Source of the DNA: Athene noctua | Lineage: Eukaryota > Chordata > Aves > Strigiformes > Strigidae | Reading direction: 5' to 3' | DNA length: 64,000 nucleotides | NCBI RefSeq assembly: GCF_965140245.1 | Contig: NC_134038.1 | Span: forward strand, 46,992,348 to 47,056,347 | Shown: in pieces, positions 39,301 through 51,300 of the stretch | Layout of the letters: each line of letters begins with the position of its first letter | Position numbering within the stretch: the first letter of the stretch is position 1 | Made by a program: the position numbers and the translations under genes | The notes under the pieces: model-generated | The model's input: only the letters and a program-made list of their open reading frames with translations | Told to the model about the DNA's origin: nothing | The model's database searches: none

Positions 39301-42300
39301 TTGCACACCCATTCAAAATCAATGCTTCAGACACAATTGAACTGCAAAGAACATAAAATGTTCAATCTCATTTCAGTTGTTCCCCACAATTTGTCTTTGT
39401 ATTTACTAGTTATCAAAGACCTTTCCTCTAATGAGATTCTTCTTCTTCCTAGTTAATTTCCCTTTTTCATCCATGAGTCCTGAAATTAAGATGATATTGT
39501 GCTGAACTTATGAGACCATATCCATTTCCAGTATCAGAATGACTCGGTGTGCTGAATTCAGCATTTCCTGCTACAGGGAGAAACTGGTTGCAAACGGTTA
39601 TGTTCTTATGTGAACACAACTAGCTGAAATAAATACCATGGGAATGCTACAAATGACAGTCTGTGCCAATTCTACTTTGCATAAACATTCTAATTACACA
39701 AAAACTTTCTTTAAAGCTATCTGAAACCTCTAGACTAGATTGCAACACAAATTAAAGTAACCATAAGTTATCTGCAGTGAAAATGCAGCCAGCAGAGCTT
39801 TTAGCACTGATTACATTGAGCTAGAAATTTTACCCTGAGTTTGTACAATTTTTATTATTATATGAATCACAGAGCATTTAATATATAATCAGCACAATTG
39901 CAAACAGAGCTGTCATAGCCTGTTCCTCTGATGTATGAGAGGATGAGCTTCCACTAATGAGGCCTGATTTTCCCAGGGCAATAATAATAGTAAAAGCTAA
40001 AAGAATGAACGAAGATACTGTTATTAGTCTAATACGGATTGAAGAACTTGGCATTTAGCAGAAAAGTACCTTGGTCTCAGTACTTTCTTACTGAATTATA
40101 GCTAATGCTCATGGATTAATCAAAAAGAAAAAAAAGGTCACTATACTCCACAGTAAAAAAAATGGTGTAAGTTTTCTTATCCACCTGCATATTTCTTTCA
40201 TGCAGAATGGAAAAGGCTCTTCCTTGAGGTCACTAAGATGAGAGGGAATAATGGAAAAAGGGTGCAGCAACCAGAGGCATCAGGCCAAATCCAACCCTCA
40301 CTATATAAATGGGAAGTCTTCATTAGTTTCAGTAGGATTTAGATCTATCTTTTCTGTGGTCATTTTGAAAAGCAAAGCAAAGGGGTCTGGGGAAGGTTAC
40401 TGGCAAGAGGCACTAACTGCAGAACAGTAACCACCAGCACTGAGAGCCATGGAAGAAGATGAGGAGGCTGGCTAGGAGACCTGGAGTTATTTCCAGGCTC
40501 TCGTGCAAGCCTCTTTGTTCCTTGGTCAGGAATGCATCAGGCAAGTCATACGCTGATGATGAAACCATAAAGGTGTATTTTTTTTGTTTTCAAAAACAAT
40601 GTTCCTAACTTCCTCTAGATACATTAATATTAATACTACGTGGAAGGGTAAAATGAAAGATTTGTACTGTGCAGAAGCAAGAGAAGTTGGCAAAGCTCAC
40701 AGCCAGCAGGAAGTCTGTTCAAAAGACTAATTAGAGCCAGAGAAACCCTCTAGCCCACCAGAGCCTTCCTTAAAAAGTATCTTTAGTAGTTTAGCAGAAC
40801 TGCTAATGATTTAGTGCATGAGCTACAGAACTACTGCGATTAGTGGTTAGTGCTCTCATACTGACCGTGAATTGTTGTGAAGCTGATTTACATATAGCCT
40901 TATAAGAGAATGCTCATCAGCCACAGGACTGGCTGCATTTATACCCCCAAGTAACCTGAATGATTCAAACAATGAAAGCTTGTTAATACCCCAGAAAGTA
41001 CACACAGAGACCAGCGTGTTCAGAGTGGGTTCATGACAATAAATGCAATTTGTAACTATTTAGAAAGAATACTGATGTGACAGCTGGTAGGATGCTTTAT
41101 TTTTTGATTAAAAATGTGCACATTAAATCTTTAAGAGTAGAAAATAAAAATAATAAGCTGTCAAACACTTAAAAATCCTGCTAGATCGCTGAAACAAAAG
41201 TTACAATAGCTTTGAAGCAATTACACTGCTTGTATATTAACATATCAGGATACTGTTAACTAAAAAAGCCAGAACTGTCTGCTGTATCATGGACTCTTTT
41301 TGATGTGTAAGGATGTCACACTTATAAGGAAGTCTGGGTACCAATAGCTGTGGGATTTTTATTGTCTCCTTCCTTCAGGGCATTCTCTCTCCATCAAGGA
41401 GTTCTTCCTCTAGATGAAAGGAACTCTAATGGCTCAGGGATCATATAAGTTTAATCCTGATAGTTGAAGACAGACAGCTAAATTACTAAAGAACGTAAAA
41501 TAATCAGGATTTCTTCACATGTAAAGAAAAACAAGTAGCACAGTAGATAGTGCTGTGATTATTACTGCAGGTCCCTGGCCTAAATGGCAAAGCATCCTAC
41601 TTTTGTTGAATGAGCACAGGGACTTCTTGGTGATAAACAGAAGCAACAGCTACACTCTTAAAGAGCATTGCTCTTAATGACCTGCCATTGGGAGGCCACA
41701 AATAGATTATCCTGCCTTGCCCCGGCACATACAATTCCATATACTCCAACAATAGAAATGAGTATGCGTTTGCAGTCTCACTGTCTGTACAGGCAGCAGG
41801 ATCATCTGGTCTCAGGGGCTGCTTTGGGGCTGGCTTTCCAAAAGCATCTCAGTCACACCCAGCAGCTACTTGCACTAAGATAACACTGACAGCTTACAGT
41901 TTATAGCTCCTGGTAGCAAAGTACATAAATCAAAGTAGTAGTAAACCATATTTACTCTGTCACTGCAGTGTGGTACACTGTGGATTTGGTTTTGGTGTTA
42001 AAAAATGTAGCCATGCATACTCAGAGATTATGTTTGGTTATCGAGGAACACTGAAGCATTGACACGTACATTAGGAACCAAGCACAAAAATGAACCCAAG
42101 GAAGACATATCACTTATCTTTCCCAGTAAAGCGGGAAGTTATTTTTCTGCCACTTTCTCATCTATGTGCATTGGGAGGCTTACATAGATTGGGTGAAACA
42201 ACTAGCAAATGCTACACACATATAATGGAGCCAAAAGGTATACGCAGCTGCAAGCACCTTCTCTTTGGGATTAATGTTACTAACCACTCTCTTCTGGTTT

Positions 42301-45300
42301 GTTTGCTGAAGGTTCACCATATGCCAAGACTACTCTTTCTTGTAGCCTTTAATGAAAATCTGGATAGTTTAACAGGAGTAAGGACGTTTTGCTATGTCTT
42401 GCAAGTATGAGCACATTTTCTCTTTGTTCATATAGTTTCTTGCAGTATGATGCAGGCATTCCCAGAAGGCAATGGCAAGTCCCAGTTTCTATTCCCACAG
42501 TGCTGCTACAAAACGGCTTCTTACCAACAGCCCATTTTCAGGTTGCATGTGAACACATTTAGCAGGACATAATGGTTCAAATGAGAACCAAAGTTCTGTG
42601 CTCTGTTGTGAGGAGCTTGTGGTGCCCTAACTCTATCTCTCCATCCAGATATCTTGGTATCAGTCGAAAATAACCAAGGCATTTCTCTGCTCGTGTCTTA
42701 ATTTTATTCTGGGTTTGTATTTTCTGGGGGAATTGAAAACTGAACCCTCCACCACTCTAATATAATGGTTTAACATAAATTTGGATAACAACTCACCTTC
42801 TGTTTGCAAAAGGACTTCCTGAGGGAACGGAGTGGGAGAAGAGTGTGTCATTCATGCTGGTTACAGGTCGAGGGGGCCTAGAAAGTGGCAAAATACCCAG
42901 TTGCATTAATTTTGCACAAAAGAAAACTAATCAGCAACAGTATTTCCAGAGAATTAAATGAGCTTGTTGTTAAAGTAATATTACTACTAGCATCTTCTGC
43001 TTTAAGTAGCAATAGTTCCATATCAAAGATGCTGTGTTTTTAACCAGAAGTTGATAAAAACACATTGCTACTTAGGCTGGAAAGAAATAATACTTTTGTG
43101 TGTGCTGAGGTGAGTCTTTAGCAACTTGCTTGATTTTCTTCTTGCTTTGGCAAAATAACAGCTATGCCATTTTTTTCTTTCCAGAGCCTGTAGTCTACAG
43201 TGCAGTTGTTGCTTTCAACCAGCTAGGCTGAGTGAGCACTGGCAGAAGGTTTGCTGTGGCAGCATGGAGGTCTGCAGGGGGTAACTGCCAATAAATTACA
43301 CATCTTTTCATGAGGTTATCCCTGGCACTAAGCTCCATGCTACCATATTTACATAGTGACCCATAGCCCTCAGTGTCCCATAAAATACATGTAGAACTAA
43401 ACTGATTTAACTGCAAAGCTTTTCAACTGGTACACCAAACCTCCAAATAAAAATTTAAAGTAAGTATCTAGTTTAAGAGGACCCATTAATAACAACGGTT
43501 TTATTATTACATTCTTTATTTCCTCCTCTCACTAAAAATGAAATGAGAAGGAATATTTCCTCTGCTTTTATTGTCTACCCTTAAAAAATATTTTGTGCAT
43601 AGTTTTTTCTTCTGTATCCATTAAGGAGAAATGTCCCCTTTTTAATGGACTTCTTATGCAACGCTGGGCAAAAGATATAGACTCTCTGGAAAAACTAAAA
43701 AATAGTCATTAAAATCACGAGGTTTTCAATCATATATGAGTAGAACCTGAAGCCATATATAATTCAGACTTTAAATTGTCCAGATTTCAAATAGGTTAAT
43801 ATACCCTTTAAGGTCTGTGAAAAATCTGTCTTGCTTTCCGAATTCTGCAGATGTGCAAATAGAAATATAGTAGCCACCTGCAAAATACTCACTGGGCTCC
43901 AATTGTGCAAGACAACCGGTCATCGAAACCATTTGTAAGAAATGAAGAAAGCCAGTTCTGCACAGAAATGAACTATTACTGTATGTTCTCTTTCTTATTT
44001 TGTAACTGTTAGAGAACAAGAATAAATATGGGCTTTGACAAGTCCAAACTGATTTCTCAGCATGACAATACCACACTAATTTTAAGAAGTTTAAAAATGG
44101 GAACGGAAAGATGTAGGATTTGGCATGTTTTTTATTTATATGAAAATATAATTTTAGCTTAACCCTGCGTCTATAGACTCACACTCAAGTTCTGGTCAGT
44201 CATGAATTTGAGAAGCAGCACTTGTTGCTCTATGTACTTATGAAGAAGTGTTTAATATTATTTTTCATGTGCTCCATCAGAGGTAGGAAGAGCTTGGATG
44301 AGGCCATGATCAGAGCCAGTTCACTGGAAAGGTCCATTGTGATACCAGTCTTCAAATACAGAGATTTGGAAATAAACTTTGAGAGAATATTCAGAAACTA
44401 ATTTTATTTAATGGGTAATCAACTGGTATTTTGTAGCCTGAGAATTGTAAACTGATAATTGATGCAGGAGAAACAGTTCACACCAACTACATTTGACTAC
44501 TGCATTTTTCCTTTTCTCAATGTAATCACTGAACACATTCAAAAACTAATCTGGCACATGCTGGGCTTTCTGAAAGATGGGTCCAACCCTGGGCTGTGGT
44601 GTTCTCAACAGCAGAGGAGAGGGAAGGAGAGGTTGGTTATCAACAGTGTTCCAGAGAAGAAGGCAGGAAGAGTGCTCCCTTGTAGAGCTCTGCTTTGCCT
44701 TGTACCTAGTCTACCTCTGCTGACTGAGTAGGAAGTGGGTATCACAGAATCATCATCAAGGTTGGAAAAGACCTTGTAGATCATCCAGTCCAACCATTGA
44801 CTGGGTATGTGGCACCCATGGACTTCAGCAGATCACCACATACACACTTCAGGTTAATGTCTTCTCTAATCTTCATCTCAAAACAGGGGTGGAAGAGAAA
44901 GTTTCTAGCCGCCAAAAGAGCTCTTCCCTTTCACTCTCTCTGTATTCAAAGACAATTATTTATTTGGCTCTGGACTCCGATAAAAAGTTAAGGGTTGGTA
45001 ATGATGAGATTACTGCATTTTTTCCAAGCTTCTTCCTCCAGTAAGTGTATTAAAGAAGAAAAATACTCACCAAGTATCTCTTTTGCAGCCAAAATGAAAT
45101 GGAAAAGAGATCATTAATTAAATTGTCAGTTTATTATGCATGTGGTTTAAGTAGTGCATTGGACACACTCCATTCTTATGACCCTGATTCTGCAAAAAGC
45201 ATGAGAGTCTATATGCTTAAAAGGTCATTGATCTGTTTACATATACAGAGTTACTCTTGTGTACAAATGTCTATGAACTCCAAGACTTTGCTAAGGTTTT

Positions 45301-48300
45301 GTGATTAGCATTAGTTTGTCAATTCTTATGTGAAAAAAGCTGTATTAAACTAATCTGAGCTTTCCCAAGGCAAGTTTCTTAAAGGCTGTCATATTCCTCA
45401 AGTTAGAGCTTGGATATCAAATGGATGTTCAAACACACATATACAGTTGTGTGATAAGACAAGAACAGCAGACTTCATGGTAAAGCAAAGGAAAACTCTT
45501 GACTATAAATGTGTACCCTTCTGAGGTTATTTCTAAACTTCTGGAAGTGAGTGATCAAGCTTTCTTATAAAAGTGAGCTGATGATACTCAAACAACTTTC
45601 CTCAAGGATGTAGAAAACAATACTATTGAAATATGCTATGTAATAAATGCATGTTACGGCATAACACATATCCACAGTAAGAAATCAGATTAAATAAGAG
45701 GAGTTTTCCAAGTGTTCCATGCTGGTCTAACCTCTTCACACTGATGTCAAAAATAATACTCCCACAGGCTTAGATGGAAACAAAGTCAGGCCAGTGAAGG
45801 ATGCATTTGAAAAATACCTCCATGATGCACTGGCCATGCCATTTATAATCTCTGTAGTCTGGTGTTTCTTTTTTGTTGCCAGTCTTATGTATAGAAAGGA
45901 AAAATGACCCCTCCATCAGTGGGAGAGTTCCTCCATCAGGTTAATGATGCCTTGATAGCTGCTTCTCTAGATGAGCCTTAGATGTGCTTTACTTAATTGA
46001 AAATTTTGTGTGGCACCACTAAAACAAAAAAAACCCATGCAGTCTTTCTGTCTGGTACCACCCAAAGGTGGAATAACAGGAAAAAGCAAAGGCTGTCTAG
46101 TAATGCAGAGAGTACTTGTCCCCACTTAAGATAGAAGCTAAGGAAAGGATACTGTTTTGTTGCCAAAATTCTTCCATTTAATGCACACATAAAACTCTGT
46201 TTGCCTGGATTCCTGCCCAGAGCTGTTTCTCTCAACTTCCATTATGTTTAAAAATAAAAATCACATCAGTGAGAAGATATTCTCAATGAGGCACTGTAGC
46301 ATATCTCTCCTCTCAGTTAATTTATGTGAGTTATGCTGTAGATCATGCTACCTCCACAACTTACAGGTTTTTCACTCATGTATCATGATAGCCAATATAT
46401 ATTGCCATTATATTGCCTTCAGTCTACGAATAAAGAGAAACTCTATCATAAAACAAAATAGATGGTGGTTTGTTCTCACATCCAATCACTCTAAATTATG
46501 TCTGGATAGTTAGGAAGAAGGGAAGGTGTTAATTTCACAGCAAAGATTTGGAACAGATCCTACTCAATTATGGTACCTTTACCCTGCCTTGCCTAAATGC
46601 ATTTAATCTACTAACTGTAGCCCAGTTTTCACTACTCATGATCTTCTGACATATTCCCAGGCCTTTGAAGGCCCCAGCCAACAGGGAACAGAGGCTTGCT
46701 TCCCTTTCAGTTTCATGCTCCCTGTCTCTTCGCAATTCTCTTAAGGATAGCCAAAATCTGCCCCATGAAATGATTGCTTGCCAGAAGAGCCAGGCTTTTA
46801 TACCACACAGCAGTGGGGTAGCTCAGCAGATCCAACTCCAGGTGACTTCTTCCAAAGAACGTCTTCCCATTGCACCTCCATAAAGAGGTGCAGGGGTTTT
46901 AACTGACAGTTGAGTGTAACAGGGATTTGGCATTACGTATCTGTCAGAGGCACCATGTGTCTGAAAAGCAGAGCACTCTTTTACGTATTGAGAAAGTTCT
47001 GCTACAACCACACAAGGAGGACCATCAGCGTGATTTAGCCTTAAAATGTCAGGTAGGTTAGGTGAACTTTCCAGGTGTCGCACAGCCCACAGCCCTTAAA
47101 GATGCTACATACAAACACTCAGTACTGACAAAAGTAAGAAGGTATAATAAATACAGACTGGAATAGTTCCAGCAGCCAGAAATACAGATATGCAGCATGC
47201 AAATACAATTTTAATGGCTGCTGCCTGAAATGCTTCAGTCAGACCCCCGAATGAGAGAAATACTTTAAAGACAGCATTTTTGAATAATTTTTCCAAATTA
47301 ATGTCTTTATAACTTTCTTCCAACCAACGTCTTCATTTGTCCTGAATTCTATGGAAAATTTAACTTTTTTTTTTTTTAAGGACCCAGGAAACAAAGGTAA
47401 AACAAACAGATGAGAAAATCTGAGCAACTGCCACTATGGGCAGCGAATGCAGTTTAGAAAAAAAAATTCCCAAGTGATAATTTCCCAACCCTGCACAAAC
47501 GCATTTTCTTTCCGCTTTGAGCTTCTTGACTCCTGCACAGAAAAGGTAGTGACACAAACTACTGTATCAAAAAATAATTTTGCTTTCCCAAAGCATCAAA
47601 ACATAAAGATAAAAGAGTCCCTTCAAGTGACTTGGCAATTAAAGACACGCTTCTTATGCAGACTCATATAACTCTTCAGGGGTGGGCGAAGCCACAGCTC
47701 CATTAAAGTCAGTGAGAACTCTGACACTGATTTCAAAAAAAGTGGTCAGACTTCACTTTTCTCTGGCACCTCATGTCAAGACATACCTATGATACACCGA
47801 AGCTGAGAATTTCTAGACAACAAAACTGATGTTCTTTGCATGAATACATCCCAAAGCGCTGAAACTCTATGAAATTGCATGAATATCTCTCGGGGAGAAT
47901 GGGGGCATATCAACATTGTGTCCCAGTATTTGGTTATATGTACATATCCCACTGACTTTTCAAGTGAAGTCACACCAGAAGAACATTTTTAATACTAAAT
48001 ATCCCTATCAGCAAATTTGCACTTGTGATTCATTGAGCTCAACATGCCCCAGCTAACTCCTACTTTGTTCAGAGCTATAGTACCTACACTTGGTGTGAGC
48101 AACTCTTACAACAAAGCTTACTTTCTCTACAGCACACAGATACTTACACAATATGAGCCAGGTTTAGAGGTTTTTCAGGCTGGTCAGGGAACATTGGGTG
48201 CAAAGGTTCACGGCTGGAAGCACAGCTTAAAGACTTGCTAAGTGCATTAGTTAGCTTCTTAGCAGGTGATTTCTGGGAGGAACAAGGAAGGTAGAGGTAA

Positions 48301-51300
48301 TCTGGACAAGTAAGGTGCATACTGTTTCTGCTATAGGAAGCACAAAACAACAGGAGGCTCTAGGACTTGCACACCTATCAACTGACATCCCCCTTGCCTC
48401 CCTCCCACTCCAAGAGTCTGGTAAGGCATAGACTGCTCAGTTTGGAGGAAAGATTACTCTTACCTTCAGGGGCCTTCAGAATAATGGGCTTGGGGGGTAT
48501 ATCTATATGGACAGACGCAATTGCCATGGCTTTTTTGCAATGCTGCACTCAGGTAGTACTGAATGAAGGACAGCACAAAGTTAAGCGTCACCTGGACGGG
48601 AGCTGGCTCTATCTTGGAAGTGCAAGCAAAACAAACCCGTGTACGCCTGCCCCTATAGATACAATGTATGGGACACCGTCTCCTTCCTCACTGTGGGCCA
48701 GGACAAGGCTGCCATATTCTTTCTCCTCACTTGTATTTCCCTCCTCAGCTCCAGCACCCTGTACTGTTTAGCTGCTGTTATAAAGCTCCTCTTTCACCTC
48801 CCACGGCCGCTGCAGCACCTGCCACACTGGGGAATGGGAAATCTGAGACATGTGCATGGCAGGAATTGCCCCGCCATGGTGACAGTGCACCAGAAGAGGC
48901 TGACCTATTGTCACCGTCACCAAAAGATGGGGAGGCTCTGCACAAGAAGCATGCTTTTCACCCTGAAATTCCATCAGCAAGTCTAAAAAAACCTCCCAGT
49001 ATTTTCTGCTTTCTAGTTTTGTTCGGACACTCTTTGCAGCTGAACGCTTTTCTAAGGAAGGGCTCAGAGACCTAAGGACGTCTTTTAGGTTGTGTGAGAG
49101 ATTCTCAGGGAATCCAACCCACCTCTCTGTGATTCAGCTTCTCTGCCAGTAAAGCAGGGGTGGTGGTCCTCACACTGTGCCCTCCCTCCAAAATACAGCT
49201 CTACATGCTGAAATTTAAAAATCTTTTTGGAACTTAACAGGAGTGGAATTGCATTTGTGCACACACATCCTGCATTGACTTATGACTGTAATCAAGATAA
49301 TGAAATATTTCTATTACAGAAATCCAACGTAAATATGTAAAATTCAGGCTTTTTCTCTTTCATTATAAATGTGATTTCACTATGAATTGTGTTCCAGTGC
49401 ACCCATGAACACCTTTAATCTGCATGTGGAGCTCAATATGGATGCCTTACAGAGAATACTAACTAGGTTTGAACAAATGCTAAAGAACGCTACAGAAAGG
49501 CAATTTCAAACTTGAAGCAAAACATTTGTTTCTGACAAGGAAACATTTGAAACCACTAGGCATGTAGTCACATTTTTGTCTTCCGCTGAGCAGAAATCTT
49601 AAGTTTTCCAATTACTTCCTACCTATAATTACAGCTCCCTGGTTACAGTGAAAAATGATTTTATAGCACAAATTGCTGTTAGGAATGGAGTCAGAGCTAT
49701 GTAGTGGGCACTCTTCTATTCAGAGTCTAAACTCAAGCCATTCGTGTCTATGCAACAAGCAGCAATTAGGACCCACAAAAACAGTGGGATACAGTGCAGG
49801 GCTGTGTGACTGGCATACAGAGCAAACCATGTCAAATTTAACCCTTGCCTGCTCCATCAAAACATGCATTTTAAGTGTTAAGCTTCAGAACTTCGTTAAA
49901 AAATATACATAAAGCGCTGTACAAATGTGAGCTGTTGCTATATGCATAATTTTCTGGGTTTTTTGGTAATAATATACTTTTTTGCAATATTTGAGATTAG
50001 TCAGGATTTTCTGCCGGTCTCTGGATTTGAACCCTGAAGGACTGGGATGCTTCACAATCAAGCTTTGCTCCAGTCCGCAGAGAGCTTAGCTCCCAGGTCT
50101 GATGCCCTTCAGAGAAGATTAATGTAGCTCTTGATACTTTTCTTTCAGCTTACAGAAAGCATTGAATTATTTCGTTTAACAACAAAAAGATTCAAGTGTG
50201 TTTTTCTCTACAGTAAACACTACTGTGGATCTAAGCCTGTGACCACACTCAAATCTACCGTGCCAGGACTATCTGAAATGCTACACATATGCTGCAGCCA
50301 CTAGTCTGAAAATACTGATGAATGAGCATTAAGTATTCATCATTTCATTTACACGTAGCCAAACAAAGCAAGCCAATGATGATTTTACCATGAGTCCTGT
50401 GGGAACAGGAGAAACTGCTGTGAGCCTGGTGCCCTGCTGCCAGCCCCTCCTGCCCTGCCCTCCCCGCGGCACGCACCGCCACAGGCGCCCCAGATCCTCA
50501 CCCAGAAAAGACCATTCCCACCTCCGTACTCTCCTGACAGCTCCCAAGGCCGAAGCCTCCCTGACGGGGTCGCCAATCCGAACCAGCAGCCTGGCTCCTG
50601 GCCTCCCTGTGCCAGACAGCTGCCCGGAGATGAAGCCGGGGGCTTCTCCGCTGGCTGGAGGGCTAAGCAGTCTGCAGCAAGGCGCGAGTCTTCCCTTACC
50701 CATGACGTGTACTCTTTCATTTGGTGCTGGTTGCTGTGGGAACCGCTGGCATGGCCCCTCCAGAAGCAGTCCTGACAGAGCTGGTAATTGTGACACTGCT
50801 GGCAGCGGTAGCGAAACCCCATCATGCTCTCGCTGTGGCAGTAGGAACACTCGACAGGATGGAAGACTGCACAGGAGAGAAAAACGCTGAGCCATAAACT
50901 AAAGCAGAGAAGCCCCCAGCAAAAGTTTACAAAGCCCCAAACTGAAGACCGAATCCCTTCTTTGTTTCTAGCAATCTGCAGCATCGGATGCTGCCTACAG
51001 CTCTGACCCGTGAAAACTCAAGTAGCCTCTCAGCAACCTGTGCTGATCCACAGGCAATGCTTCCTACACGGGGCACCAAATTCTTCATCACTTCTGAGCT
51101 GATTCCTGCACCTCCTGCTTGCCGCAGTGAAAAGTGTGTTCAGTGTCTAACAAAATATATGGTAGAGGAAATTCGTAAGTGGGAAAATCCACTGCATCCT
51201 TCAGCTGCGTTACTGTGAGGGTGGTGAGACACTGGCACAGGTTGCCCAGAGAAGCTGTGGCTGCCCCCTCCCTGGCAGTGTTCAAGGCCAGGCTGGATGG

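Larger units (their letters stand above)
35481..42796 (-). other. DTNA: DTNA intron e6-e7
   Basis: 7.3-kb intron. It contains an A26 tract at 36343-36368, a long old CR1/L3-like antisense copy at about 37020-37910 and a possible old amniote repeat near 40281-40345. The AATAAA at 42703-42708 lies at its start. Confidence 0.92.
42878..48147 (-). other. DTNA: DTNA intron e5-e6
   Basis: 5.3-kb intron with a CR1 fragment at about 44742-44900, possible old repeats at 45178-45230 and 47682-47760, and a T13 tract at 47365-47377. A 9-nt exon for the mammalian DTW insert was looked for and not found. Confidence 0.92.

Noticed and set aside
48367..49075. Three overlapping open frames on the + strand (115 to 135 codons)
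   Set aside because: They occupy different frames of the same moderately GC-rich intron stretch and none resembles a known protein.
50390..50890. 166-codon open frame on the + strand, and a 188-codon frame on the minus strand at 50329-50895
   Set aside because: Both overlap the ZZ exon and the GC-rich intron start, where stop codons are rare. The true frame is the one carrying CSYC/CQQC/CQDC.
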